Assembly: GCF_012849555.1 (NCBI RefSeq)
Contig: NZ_CP051685.1
Location: 4,650,001-4,714,000 of the forward strand
Origin: Massilia forsythiae
GTDB lineage: Bacteria; Pseudomonadota; Gammaproteobacteria; Burkholderiales; Burkholderiaceae_D
Length of the DNA stretch: 64,000 nucleotides
Direction: 5' to 3'
A program made the translations under genes and the position numbers. Of this stretch, positions 1 through 9,009 are shown one piece after another. The notes beneath the pieces are model-generated. The model saw nothing but the letters and a program-made list of their open reading frames with translations. It ran no database searches and was not told the origin of the DNA. Numbering within the stretch: the first letter of the stretch is position 1; the number at the start of each line of letters is the position of its first letter.

Positions 1-375
1 CAAATCGGCCGGACACTCGGCGATCGTGATTCTCTGCATGCCGGTATCCACTTCGAAACGAAGGCGGTACAGGATTGCCATGCCGGCCGCGTCGAGCGTG
101 ACGGCTTCGTCATCGTCGACAGCCGGCCTGTCACGCCGATCCGCAGGCATGGACGGCATCTCGTCGGTACGGCGCCGCTGCACGCGGCGGTCTTCGGGAA
201 TGGCCAATACGCGCTCGATCAGTTCCTCGTCGAGACCGTTGCGCAACAAGAGATTTTTCGCGGCACCGCTGCCGAAGCCGCGCCGCATGGCGAACATGGT
301 GCGCAAGATTTTTGCGGTGACGCCATCGGTACGCCGGTCCGCCGAGCGTCGCTCGGGATGAGGTTCAAGAGTCAT
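1..375 (-). CDS. Hypothetical protein, partial (3' end beyond the window edge)
   Basis: An open frame reads leftward from an ATG at 375 and reaches base 1 without a stop, so only the first 125 residues are visible. The protein starts MTLEPHPERRSADRRTDG and is rich in Arg and Asp. It has two RRxD-type segments (near residues 8-14 and 67-73) and no signal peptide or membrane helix in the visible part. Codon use is typical of the GC-rich host. I do not recognise a family. The apparent plus-strand frame over the same bases has low-complexity Ser/Arg content and is an antisense shadow. Confidence 0.6.
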   Translation of the reverse strand, partial: MTLEPHPERRSADRRTDGVTAKILRTMFAMRRGFGSGAAKNLLLRNGLDEELIERVLAIPEDRRVQRRRTDEMPSMPADRRDRPAVDDDEAVTLDAAGMAILYRLRFEVDTGMQRITIAECPADL

Positions 376-660
376 GGTAGTCGAAAGGCCTGTCGATCAC
401 TGATCATAGCAAAAAATCATCGAACTCGAGGGGCGGGGCCTTGGATGGGATCGTCCCGGCTAGGTACCGCACATGGACGCTCGAAAACGCCGATGCGCGT
501 GCGACATTTGCCGTCCCAGCCGTAACAGCGCGTAACGTTACTTGAGTGCTACTTATGCCGATGCCTTGCAGGCGCGATGATGGATTCCGTGTTCAAGACC
601 TCGTGTCATGTTCACCCACCCATCCGCGGCATCGACCGCTCATTTTTTATAGAGACAATC

Positions 661-1311
661 ATGGCCCAATATACTATTCAGGTGTATAACCAGTCCGGTT
701 TCCCGAAAAGCTACGTCGTCTTTTCGGAACCGCCCACCGTGACTTCCGCCGGTTCGCAGGTGCAAGTGTTCACCAACGCGTGGGTCACTTTCCCCAGCGT
801 GCGCAATGGCGGCATCGACACGCTCGTGTATACCGACATTATTGACGCCTACTGGGGCACTGTTCCGGAAGCGTTGTCGCCTTCCGTTGTCGTGCACCAA
901 GGCGGGGTGGCGGCCGTCAATACCAGTTCCCGCGACGGCGTGGTATTCCAGGGAACCTCTCCCGCGGGTTTCGGCACGACGACCGGTGGCGTCGCGAATG
1001 CCGGCGCCTTCGAGATCAAGGCGAATACCGATTTCACAAGCGACTTCAACTACGTGTTCGGCATGGCCAAACCGACCGGCACCGGTATTCCAGCGCCGGT
1101 GGCGACCTTCGCTGCCGAGCCTAACGACACCTTTGAGATCATTCCAGTCGTTAAGTTCTACGTTGCTGACGGGGCATTCACCCAAGGCGAAATCATCGAC
1201 GTGAAGGCTTTCACTACGGTTCCGGCAGAAATTGATTTTACTGGGAAACCGCAAATGACTGCCACCGTCATCCAGAACGCCAATGGATCGTTCGCCGTCC
1301 AGTATTCGTAA
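661..1311 (+). CDS. Hypothetical beta-rich protein
   Basis: This is a 216-residue protein beginning MAQYTIQVYNQSGFPKSY. It is rich in Val, Thr, Gly and aromatics in an alternating pattern that suggests an all-beta fold. It has no signal peptide, membrane segment or cysteine cluster. The start at 661 is chosen because TATAGAGACA lies just upstream; a longer frame from 577 adds residues of unlikely composition. The next gene (1374) follows after 62 bp on the same strand with its own strong ribosome site. No function is recognised. The neighbourhood (small beta-rich proteins beside a STAND-type regulator) suggests an accessory island, which is an inference. Confidence 0.65.
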   Translation: MAQYTIQVYNQSGFPKSYVVFSEPPTVTSAGSQVQVFTNAWVTFPSVRNGGIDTLVYTDIIDAYWGTVPEALSPSVVVHQGGVAAVNTSSRDGVVFQGTSPAGFGTTTGGVANAGAFEIKANTDFTSDFNYVFGMAKPTGTGIPAPVATFAAEPNDTFEIIPVVKFYVADGAFTQGEIIDVKAFTTVPAEIDFTGKPQMTATVIQNANGSFAVQYS

Positions 1312-1373
1312 GATGAAGTGCCGGGTGGCTCGACCCGCCCGGCCACCGTATCGGACATATCGAGGAGAATCGT

Positions 1374-1862
1374 ATGACATTGGATTGGTCACACGTGAGG
1401 AAGTTGAAACACCCGATCCAGACAACGGGTCTGGACGTGATCTTCAGCGGCCATGGCACCTTCGAATACACGGGCGAAACGATCGTGCCGGAAGGGTTCG
1501 AATTCTGGGTGCTGGCGCCGCCGGGTGCGACGATAGCGGATGCGACCGGCCAGGCGCTGGAAAATCGTGACTTGATCAGTATGCTGGGTATCAAGAACCC
1601 GAGTAGTAATGTTCTGGTCAGCGATACGCCGGTGCATTATGCGGCTGGAGAAAAGGCGCCGAATTACCTGCTCCATCCGCCGCGCGGTATCCATCTCAAG
1701 CCGGGTGGACCACATATCATCGGGGTCGAAAGCCCGACGTCGCTGTCGGCATTGTGGCAGCGTGCTGAGCCATTCCGAATAGAAGGTGGCATCGTTCGCT
1801 GTTTCTGGGCTGCATGCACCGCTATCGAGCACGCGAAGAACCCGTTAGTACTGGCTAGATAA
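1374..1862 (+). CDS. Small protein resembling the putative adhesin Stv-type domain
   Basis: This is a 162-residue protein with the ribosome site CGAGGAG seven bases before the ATG. Near residues 21-45 it reads DVIFSGHGTFEY followed by IVPEGFEFWVLAPPG. This SGHG plus VP-G-hhhhh-PPG arrangement resembles, from memory, the domain called putative adhesin Stv; the assignment is tentative. It has no signal peptide. It is probably co-transcribed with the 661-1311 gene and ends at a strong bidirectional hairpin shared with the convergent gene at 1917-2282. Confidence 0.55.
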   Translation: MTLDWSHVRKLKHPIQTTGLDVIFSGHGTFEYTGETIVPEGFEFWVLAPPGATIADATGQALENRDLISMLGIKNPSSNVLVSDTPVHYAAGEKAPNYLLHPPRGIHLKPGGPHIIGVESPTSLSALWQRAEPFRIEGGIVRCFWAACTAIEHAKNPLVLAR

Positions 1863-1878
1863 ATTAGGCGGCGACACG

Positions 1879-1912
1879 TACGCGATGCCGGGCAGAGCGC
1901 CGGCATCGCGTA
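1879..1912. terminator. Bidirectional hairpin terminator
   Basis: A perfect 13-bp stem (TACGCGATGCCGG at 1879-1891 with its complement at 1900-1912) encloses an 8-base loop. It sits exactly between the convergent stops at 1862 and 1917, so it probably ends transcription from both sides. No long U-run follows on either strand. Confidence 0.65.
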
Positions 1913-1916
1913 GCGA

Positions 1917-2282
1917 TCAACCAGGGCGGTTGATGATTTGCGGATCGGACAGCAGAATGCCATTGCCCGGTTGGGACAGCATGAGCGACACCGAGTACAC
2001 ATTCGGCTCCTTGTTGCCATTGACGTCATTAATCGAGAGCATGTATCCATTGCCACTAATCTGTGGCGCCCCGAAGGCGTCCTGGTTGGCGGGCAAAATT
2101 TGCATCCCCCAGAAAGTAGTGTCTGCAGGCGCTTCGACCAGCTGATAGCTGATCACCGCGTTCGACGTATCGATGTTGACCTTGTCGGGTATGTAAGTGA
2201 AGTCCAGGTTGCCGTCGTCGTCGGTCCGTATCAAGACCTGGACTTGGTAGAAATTTGTTTGTACATGTACCGGTTGAATCAT
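1917..2282 (-). CDS. Small hypothetical protein, possible DP-EP family
   Basis: This 121-residue protein begins MIQPVHVQTNFYQVQVL and ends LLSDPQIINRPG. The fold appears all-beta. The N-terminal pattern and the C-terminal DP motif resemble, from memory, a family named DP-EP, but this is weak. The start at 2282 is supported by GAAAGGAAATAG just upstream. Its ATG overlaps the stop of the large STAND-type regulator gene by four bases (ATGA), so it should be translationally coupled to that gene and last in its operon. A longer frame reaching 2486 lies inside the regulator coding sequence and is rejected. Confidence 0.6.
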   Translation of the reverse strand: MIQPVHVQTNFYQVQVLIRTDDDGNLDFTYIPDKVNIDTSNAVISYQLVEAPADTTFWGMQILPANQDAFGAPQISGNGYMLSINDVNGNKEPNVYSVSLMLSQPGNGILLSDPQIINRPG

Positions 2283-5200
2283 TCTATTTCCTTTCGATCG
2301 TCGGTCAAGTGAAGTGCTTCGAGAAATCTCGGATCGTGAAACCCGATCTTGTCCAGCCTGCCGAGAAAAGGCGCAGCGCGCTGGGGCGTTCTGAGACAAT
2401 ATTGGGCGCGTACCCAAGCCGAGAGGATGCGGAAATCGAGGCTGGTAGCCACCGAGGGCGCGAACAAGTCTTCTACTGCCCGGCACGCTTGTTCCGACTC
2501 CGCGGTAGCGCCCAGCGCCTGTTCGATCTGTGCCTGCACCAGCAGCGCCGTTGCCAGCGCATCCGCTATCGATGTATCCGCCGGGGCCGTCGTATGCTGG
2601 TGGCTCAACGCGGCCAGCGCCGGCGCCAGCGTCGCGCGAGCCTTCGCAAGCTGGCCGTGTCCGCGCTGCGATTGCGCTTTGGTGACCAAGGCCGAAGCGG
2701 TTAGTCTCGCCAGAGTCGTGTTGCGTGGCTCCTGGGCGAGAAGCCGGTCGAAGGCCAGGTACAGAGCATCCAGGCGTTCCGGGCTGGCACGCCCGTCGGT
2801 TCCGGCTATGTCCAGCTCCAGCAGTTTCAATTCGGCGTTGTTCATGTCCATGCGCCAGTTCCGGTTGCTGGGATCCAAATGCACGAGCCGGCCTAGAAGA
2901 AGTGCGCTACGTTCCAGCAGGATCATGGCCTCGCGCTTCTTGCCAGCAACCATGTACAGCTCTGACTGGTGCCAAAGGGCGAACGCATACCGATGCATCC
3001 ATAAGCCATTTTGTGGAACGGCATCCTGCAATGGTTGCAGCAGCGCCTGCTCGCGCCGGAACAGGCGCATGGCGCTATCCAGCTCGCCGAGTCGGGTTTT
3101 GGTGCTGGCCAACCAGGAAATGCTGTCGGCCAGGTCCGCGGTCAGGGTGGGATCGCCACGCTTGCGTTCCAATGCCCGCGACTTCAAGGCCACCGATGCG
3201 GAAAACTCGGTGGCGGCAAGCGCGAGTTTGCCGCGTTTCAGGGCCGTGCTTCCGAGGCTGTTATGCGCATAAGATTGCTCGATCCAGGTGTCCGGATCGC
3301 TGGGGGCCAGTTGCGCTACCTGATTGCTGAAGTCGAGGTAATCCTGGAATTGCCGAGACGCGGCGTCCCATTCGCCATGGTCAAAATGTATCTGGCCGAG
3401 CCAGAAGGCATTCGCACCCAGATTCGCGAGCACCTCCCGGTTCGACGGTTGCATACGCGCCAGTTCGCCGAGAATTTGGCGTGCCGCGAGCAGGGCTGCC
3501 GTGGCGGCAGCCGGATCCCCGCGTGCGATCTTGACCTCGGCGATCACCTGCAAGGCTTTTGATCTTTGCGTCAGCGCTACCGGGCGTGCCTGCAGCCGGC
3601 TCATGTCGGACAGGTAAAGCAGGGCGCGCTCGCTCACGCTGTCGAGCAGGTCAAGCCTGCCGAGCGGCCTGACCTTGTCGACCAGTTCGCCCAGCATGTA
3701 GGTGACCAGCCCTTCCGCTTCGCCACGATGTCGTTCCGCACGCCGTTGCGCAGCGAACGCGGCAACGCCGAGCGCTCCGGCAAGCAGCGCCAACGTAACG
3801 ACCAGAACCGAAATCAAAAGGCGTACCCGTTCGTATCGTTCGACTTTTCTGACCGATGCGGCGATGAAGTCCAGTTCGAGTCGATCCAGGTCCAGTTCGC
3901 GCTGACGAACCAGCGCCTTGGCCTGACGCGCTTGAATTCCTGGTGGCAACAGAAGACCGCTGTCCATGCCGTGTTCGCGCCAGCGCGCCGCCTGGGCGCC
4001 GATACGGGTACGCAGCCGGAGCGATTCGCGATGTTTCTCGATCCAGTCTTGCGCGCGCGGCCATCGACGCAACAGCGCTTCATGCGCGACGCCGTAAGTG
4101 GGAGTGCCGGCGATGAAGTCGGTTACGAACAATCGTGCTTCGACAAGCGCTTTGACCAGATCCTGCTCGGCACCCGCTTTCAGCGATGCCCATGGCGCAT
4201 GCCTGGCGGTGACGGCGGATTGGTCGTCGGTCAGCATGACCAGCCGCGACAACACCTGCGGCAGGGCATGGACTTCCGCCTTGCTCAAGGTAGCGATCAC
4301 TTCTTCCGCACGGACGCTGATCGCTCCTTCGATGCCGCCCAATTCATGGAACACGGCAAGCCGCAGCATATTCTGGTTGTCGCGACGTCGATAAAGTTCC
4401 TGTAGACAATATTCCAAAAGCGGCAAGGCATCGGTTCCCCGATGCGTCGCATGGCATAGCAGGTCGTCCAGGCTGGCACCGCTTGTGGCGTCCGTTTCAA
4501 AGCGTAATCCTGCGGCGTGGGCCGGCTGCCGGATGATGCGCGCCATTTCCAGCGCATCCGGAGGATTCAAGTCGTAATGTCCACCGCGCGCCTTGAGTGC
4601 ACGCATTGCCGCGAATCCCATTACATGATGATAGAAGTCATTCCGGCAGGCAATAATGGCGATGATACCCATTTGCCCAAGTCGTTCGATGCATTCGAAG
4701 AATGCTGCACGTTCCTTGTCGTGCAGATGTCCGATCCGGAAGATCGCCTCGAGTCGGTCGATGAACAGAAAGATTCTTTGCCCTGCCAGCGCACCGCCGA
4801 GATGCGCTTCGACCCAGGCGATGTCTTCTGCTAGCCGCAGTGCGAGCGATGCAGCGCTCTGATCGTGGAACAGCGGTTTGCCGTCGATCTCGCAGTCGAG
4901 CAAGACGCTGCCGAGACCCGCGAACAAGCTTGCGCCACCAAGGTCGGCACAGTCGAAAGTCAGCCATGTCCGGAGCCGAATACCAGCTTCGCGTCCTTTC
5001 GACAGGTGCGCCAGCAACCCAGCCTGCACCAGGGACGTTTTGCCGGACCCGGACGGCCCCAGCACCAGCAGCATTGCGCATCCCCGATTCAATTGGGCGA
5101 GCAACATCTGCTTCAGTACGTGGGTCGCACTGTCTCGTCCGCAGAAAACGGGGGCATGTTCGGGTTCGAACGCTTCCAGCCCGCGAAATGGCGATCGATC

Positions 5201-5569
5201 GCGCCAGAGGGGATCGGATGTTTCGTGCGCCAATGGCGATATATCGGCAATTGTGCGGTAGCCGCGTTTTCTGATCGTTTCGATATAACGCGGACTCACG
5301 GCGGAATCGCCGAGCGCGTGTCGCAATTGGCTCAACGCCTTGTGTAGCGAATTATCGCCTTGGAAAGCATTGGCCCAGCAGCGTGCGACGATTTCATCGG
5401 CGGAAATCACCTGATTTGGTCTTTCGCACAAAAAGGTAAGTAAATCCATTGCACGTGGCTCGATCTGGCGACGTATTCCGTTCCGGAATATGGCATTCGC
5501 ACCGGTTTCGACATGCCAATCGCCGAACCGGAAAGCTGGGAAAACCTTCTTTTCCGTTGATCTTGACAT
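2279..5569 (-). CDS. CadC/OmpR-type winged-helix, STAND NTPase, TM and TPR regulator
   Basis: This 1096-residue multidomain regulator has four visible parts. Residues 10-110 form a winged-helix DNA-binding domain of the OmpR/CadC type, ending RYIETIRKRGYR. Residues 127-530 form a STAND-type NTPase of the nSTAND1 kind: PFRGLEAFEPEHA leads to the P-loop GPSGSGKTS at 172-180. A single hydrophobic segment near 590-615 (LLISVLVVTLALLAGALG) would anchor it in the inner membrane. About 450 residues of TPR-like helical repeats follow. STAND proteins are known signal-dependent NTPase switches and CadC-type proteins bind DNA from the membrane; combining these roles here is inference. The ATG at 5569 has AAGG seven bases upstream. 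The small gene at 1917-2282 is coupled by a 4-bp overlap. Confidence 0.85.
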   Translation of the reverse strand: MSRSTEKKVFPAFRFGDWHVETGANAIFRNGIRRQIEPRAMDLLTFLCERPNQVISADEIVARCWANAFQGDNSLHKALSQLRHALGDSAVSPRYIETIRKRGYRTIADISPLAHETSDPLWRDRSPFRGLEAFEPEHAPVFCGRDSATHVLKQMLLAQLNRGCAMLLVLGPSGSGKTSLVQAGLLAHLSKGREAGIRLRTWLTFDCADLGGASLFAGLGSVLLDCEIDGKPLFHDQSAASLALRLAEDIAWVEAHLGGALAGQRIFLFIDRLEAIFRIGHLHDKERAAFFECIERLGQMGIIAIIACRNDFYHHVMGFAAMRALKARGGHYDLNPPDALEMARIIRQPAHAAGLRFETDATSGASLDDLLCHATHRGTDALPLLEYCLQELYRRRDNQNMLRLAVFHELGGIEGAISVRAEEVIATLSKAEVHALPQVLSRLVMLTDDQSAVTARHAPWASLKAGAEQDLVKALVEARLFVTDFIAGTPTYGVAHEALLRRWPRAQDWIEKHRESLRLRTRIGAQAARWREHGMDSGLLLPPGIQARQAKALVRQRELDLDRLELDFIAASVRKVERYERVRLLISVLVVTLALLAGALGVAAFAAQRRAERHRGEAEGLVTYMLGELVDKVRPLGRLDLLDSVSERALLYLSDMSRLQARPVALTQRSKALQVIAEVKIARGDPAAATAALLAARQILGELARMQPSNREVLANLGANAFWLGQIHFDHGEWDAASRQFQDYLDFSNQVAQLAPSDPDTWIEQSYAHNSLGSTALKRGKLALAATEFSASVALKSRALERKRGDPTLTADLADSISWLASTKTRLGELDSAMRLFRREQALLQPLQDAVPQNGLWMHRYAFALWHQSELYMVAGKKREAMILLERSALLLGRLVHLDPSNRNWRMDMNNAELKLLELDIAGTDGRASPERLDALYLAFDRLLAQEPRNTTLARLTASALVTKAQSQRGHGQLAKARATLAPALAALSHQHTTAPADTSIADALATALLVQAQIEQALGATAESEQACRAVEDLFAPSVATSLDFRILSAWVRAQYCLRTPQRAAPFLGRLDKIGFHDPRFLEALHLTDDRKEIE

Positions 5570-5666
5570 CAAATGCCTTTTGAATCAACAACTTGCAGGG
5601 TAAGGTTTTCGGAAGGCAGAAAATGCCCGGCGTGCATAAAGTATACGTCAGACGCTTTTCTCTTTG

Positions 5667-6500
5667 ATGTTACCTCTGCTGGAGAATATTATCAATACTG
5701 CTATTTTTTCGATGCGGCAACCTGTTGCCGGGGCTGGCGCGGCGACGCCGATACCGCCGGGAGATGGACAAGTCGAAATCGCCGTCGAGGTACAGGCGCA
5801 GTTGGAGCGATTGTTGAATAGCCCGCATTTTTTTAAAGCACGTCGCGCCGGACCGTTATTGCGTTATATGGTTTCTGCACTATATAGGCCTAGTGCCGAA
5901 AAGATTGGTGAATTCGAGATCGGAATCGAGTTGTTCCGACGTGATCCGCGAACATATTCTCCCGCGGACGATCCGGTGGTTCGGGTACAAGTTGGCCGCC
6001 TGCGCAGGCGCCTTGAAGCGTATTACGAATCGGATGGAAAAAATGATCCGGTACGCATCACGATTCCGGCCGGCGCGTACGTGGCGCATATAGAACGCTT
6101 CAGCGTGGATATAGAGAACAAACGGCTTGCATTCGTGCCGAACGCCTGCACGTCGGACCGTGGCGGGTGCGATTTCATCCATGGGCTGAATGACGAAATC
6201 ATCCATCGGCTGCATCTGGAACTCGGCGCAGACTTCGTGATGCTACCGGCGTCGAGCCCTGGGCTGGAGCCGGGCGGGCGGGCGCGTACTGCGGGTGTTA
6301 CGCATGTTTTGGAAAGCAGCGTCCGGGTAGACCGTACGAGTGCACGCGCCAATCTGCGTCTGTTCGATATAGCCATGGCCACGATCGTCTGGAGCGATCA
6401 GTTCGACCTGGACGGTGATCTATCCATCGCCAGGCAGGAAGTGGTGGCCGAGTCATGCTGTCGCGCCGTGCGCGACTGCCTTAGGCCCGCCGCCGCGTGA
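5667..6500 (+). CDS. TolB/FlgO-like regulator-type protein
   Basis: This 277-residue protein diverges from the STAND regulator. Residues about 35-135 carry the conserved module often found N-terminal to TolB-like or adenylate-cyclase-type regulators: QLERLLNSPHFFKARRAGPL, then IGEFEIGIELFRRDP, DDPVVRVQVGRLRRRLEAYY and an IPAGAYV strand. The second half (LNDEIIHRLHLELG ... VTHVLESSVRV) resembles the TolB-N/FlgO-like sensor fold but is short. There is no clear DNA-binding domain and no strong ribosome site; ATG at 5667 or 5712 are both possible. Its divergent orientation suggests a functional link with the 1096-aa regulator, as inference. Confidence 0.65.
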   Translation: MLPLLENIINTAIFSMRQPVAGAGAATPIPPGDGQVEIAVEVQAQLERLLNSPHFFKARRAGPLLRYMVSALYRPSAEKIGEFEIGIELFRRDPRTYSPADDPVVRVQVGRLRRRLEAYYESDGKNDPVRITIPAGAYVAHIERFSVDIENKRLAFVPNACTSDRGGCDFIHGLNDEIIHRLHLELGADFVMLPASSPGLEPGGRARTAGVTHVLESSVRVDRTSARANLRLFDIAMATIVWSDQFDLDGDLSIARQEVVAESCCRAVRDCLRPAAA

Positions 6501-6620
6501 TCCCGGGGAAGGGCGCTCAACTACCGAGCCGCTAGATGACGTTCTTGTTGGCTGCGCGCATTCTTCAATGGCTGTGCTTCACCTGGGTGTACTCAAGTGG
6601 AATGATCGACGTGAGCTGGA

Positions 6621-7256
6621 TCAGGTCCACAGCGGGCGCACCGGCGTGATCCCCGGCGGCAGGGCTCGCCATTCCGCCGGGTAGTCGCCCTGACCGAAAT
6701 GCGGGACTCCGCTTACATGGTGGCCGGTAATCGGCATGGCACCGACCGGGTAAATATGGGCATGGCCGGAGGTGGCCGTCATGCCGTGGTTGGAAAAATT
6801 GATTTCGGCAACACAGATGCCTTTATGATCGAAGATCAAATTGCGTGGGGATTGCATGTTCGCGTTCACTTCCGTTACGAGCTGGTTGGTCCGAGCGGGA
6901 TGGACGAGGGTCTGAACGATGGCGTTGGGCGCTACTTGCACGGATACGACAGGACTGACATTGGTCAGCACGCGCAGCACATTCTTTATCCAGGTGGCAT
7001 TAACTTCTCGCAGGGATACTAGGGTCGGTAATGTCATATTCCCCACCTGCTGCAACTCGAGGGTACTCAGCCCCAGCATGATCGATTTGAGCTGGTCCGG
7101 ATAGAAACCCTGAACCAAGCGGACAAAGTGGACTTGGCCTAAGGTATGGAACAGAGCATAGAGCTTGTCTTTACCGCCACAGGTTGCTTCATATTGGGCA
7201 TAGGGCTTGGGAGCAAGGGCAAACAGGGCAATAAAGTCGGTCCGCGAGAAAGGCAT
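6621..7256 (-). CDS. Hypothetical protein with His-rich C-terminus
   Basis: This 211-residue protein starts MPFSRTDFIALFALAP, with GGAG six bases before the ATG at 7256. A longer frame to 7400 exists, but its extension has poor composition. The final ~60 residues carry a dense set of histidines (NHGMTATSGHAHIYPVG, then ITGHHVSGVPHFG) ending in PPGITPVRPLWT, which could form a metal site or catalytic pocket. The middle is helical and Val/Leu-rich. No family is recognised and there is no signal peptide. It is isolated: 120 bp from the convergent TolB-like gene and more than 300 bp from the rhamnose operon. Confidence 0.6.
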   Translation of the reverse strand: MPFSRTDFIALFALAPKPYAQYEATCGGKDKLYALFHTLGQVHFVRLVQGFYPDQLKSIMLGLSTLELQQVGNMTLPTLVSLREVNATWIKNVLRVLTNVSPVVSVQVAPNAIVQTLVHPARTNQLVTEVNANMQSPRNLIFDHKGICVAEINFSNHGMTATSGHAHIYPVGAMPITGHHVSGVPHFGQGDYPAEWRALPPGITPVRPLWT

Positions 7257-7588
7257 ATTGGACTCCGCAAAAGAGGTCGTAGCCGCAAACGCACAGCACG
7301 TTGGGAAGATTGTTATCTTAGCACGTCTTTTCCGGCAGGCCGGGATCCTATCTATAGCGTCTTCCATGGCGATGCCCGGGTTGCACAGCATTTCGCGCAA
7401 GCGGCAATCAAGAACCTAGCTCAATATACTGAGATCGGTTCTTAATGATGTTTTTACCGCCCGTGCTCTTGCCGACTATAAGTTTTCACATGGATCTGGC
7501 AAATAAAAACGACCGCGACGAATTCGAATCGGTCCGGCTCGACGCTTGCCGTGATATCGACCGATGGCTGAACCAGGATTGACGCTGT
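7257..7588. other. Gap between the lower-GC block and the rhamnose operon
   Basis: About 330 bases without a convincing gene. A 45-codon frame (7445-7581, MMFLPPVLLPTISFHMDLAN start) has no ribosome site or recognisable similarity. No terminator hairpin was found downstream of rhaK. The stretch marks the change from the lower-GC block on the left to GC-rich genes on the right. Confidence 0.4.
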
Positions 7589-8983
7589 TTATGCCCGCAG
7601 CGCATCCAGCCAGCGCCGCCGGTACGCATCCAGCCCCGCTATCGGCAGCGCCGCCACCGGCGTGCTCGAACCGGGCGCCGGGCGCGCGCGATGGCGCAGC
7701 ATCCAGCCGCCGCAGGTGGTGCCGCTGGCATCGTCCGAATAGCTGACCGGCTGCCCCGGCCGCAGCGCCGCCAGCACGGGGCCGAACCACGGGTTGGCGG
7801 TGAAGCTGCCTTCCACCGCGACCGGTCCCGCCGCACCCAGCGCGTCCAGGCAGTAATCGGTCACCAGCACCGTGTACAGCGTCGCCAGCGCATAGCGTTC
7901 GCGCGCGTCAAGCGGCGCCGGACCGTCGATGCGGCCCGCGCGCCCGGCGAACGGACCGCCGGTGGCGGCAAAGCACGGCAGCGCCAGCGTGCCCTGCGCG
8001 ACCACGCGTTCGATGTCGTCCAACGCGCAGGTTTCGGGATCGGCGCCGGCCAGCTCGCCGAACTCGCGCCCGCCCATGAAGCGCATGCACGCCACCGGCC
8101 GGCCCAACGCGTTGGTGTTGGCCAGCATGTCGGCGTCCTCGCGCAAGCCGTCCAGCGGCATGCCGAAGGCGGCGGCGATGATCCAGGTGCCGGTCGACAG
8201 GACCGTGCGCGGCGCAGTCGATGGCATATCGGCGCCGTCCTGGTCCAGGTAGCGCAGCAGCGAGGCGTTGCTGTCGTGGATGCCGCACAGGACCTGGCAG
8301 GCGCGCGGCAAACCGGTGGCATCGGCCACCTCGGCGCGCAGCGTGCCGAGCGAGGCCCAGGCCGGCGCCAGCGGCGGCAGCAGGCGCTGCCAGCCCATGC
8401 GCTCGACCAGCGACGAATAGCGCTGGGTGTACGGGTTCCACAGGTCGGTATGGCAGCCCAGCGACGTCGCCTCGCCGGCCGCCGCGCCGCACAGGCGCCA
8501 GGCCCAGTACTGCGGATACATCAGGATGTGGCGCGCACGCGCGACGTCGTGCGGGAACGCCTGCTGCAGCCAGGCCAGCTGGCGGCCCAGGTTCAGGCCG
8601 GCCGGCAGCAGCGGCGAGCAGGTCTCGTCGTAGGCGGGGCGCACGGTTTCGTAGGCGGCGCCGGCGCCGGCAGCGTCGAAGTCGAACGCGAACTCGTAGT
8701 CGGGCACCGGCAGCACCAGGCCGTGGGCGTCGACCAGGGCCGCGGTGGCGCCGTGCGTCACCGGCACGATGGCCGAGACGCTGGCCCGCGCGGCGAACTC
8801 GCGGCAGGTCGCCAGCAGCCATTGCCACAACCCCTCGGTGTCCAGGTGCGGATACGGGCCGTCGTGCAGCACCGCGTTGGGACGGCGCCGCTCGGCCAGC
8901 AGCGCGCCATCGCCGTCGAGCAGGGCCAGCTTGGCGTTGGTCTTGCCGATGTCGAGGACGATCAGGGCGTCGTTCGTGTGCAT
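7589..8983 (-). CDS. rhaK: FGGY-family sugar kinase, L-rhamnulose kinase candidate
   Basis: This 464-residue cytoplasmic kinase has the ASKHA N-terminal phosphate-binding strand IVLDIGKTNAKLALLDGDG at the start, GIHDSNASLL in the middle and a C-terminal FGGY half. Being last in the rhaRSTPQ-K operon, it matches the Rhizobium leguminosarum order, where RhaK phosphorylates the rhamnose intermediate and is also needed for transport. Two starts compete: ATG 8983 (chosen because the strand follows closely) and ATG 9010, which overlaps the permease stop as TGATG. Fuculokinase-like activity is an alternative from the sequence alone. Confidence 0.88.
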   Translation of the reverse strand: MHTNDALIVLDIGKTNAKLALLDGDGALLAERRRPNAVLHDGPYPHLDTEGLWQWLLATCREFAARASVSAIVPVTHGATAALVDAHGLVLPVPDYEFAFDFDAAGAGAAYETVRPAYDETCSPLLPAGLNLGRQLAWLQQAFPHDVARARHILMYPQYWAWRLCGAAAGEATSLGCHTDLWNPYTQRYSSLVERMGWQRLLPPLAPAWASLGTLRAEVADATGLPRACQVLCGIHDSNASLLRYLDQDGADMPSTAPRTVLSTGTWIIAAAFGMPLDGLREDADMLANTNALGRPVACMRFMGGREFGELAGADPETCALDDIERVVAQGTLALPCFAATGGPFAGRAGRIDGPAPLDARERYALATLYTVLVTDYCLDALGAAGPVAVEGSFTANPWFGPVLAALRPGQPVSYSDDASGTTCGGWMLRHRARPAPGSSTPVAALPIAGLDAYRRRWLDALRA

Positions 8984-9009
8984 CGTCACGGGCGCCTCAC
9001 TTGGGCGCA

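Noticed and set aside
532..541. GTAACGTTAC palindrome upstream of the 661 gene considered as an operator
   Set aside because: A single 10-bp palindrome with no second copy and no adjacent regulator; not enough evidence.
7445..7581. 45-codon frame in the gap before rhaK
   Set aside because: No ribosome site, no similarity and no conservation clue; likely chance.
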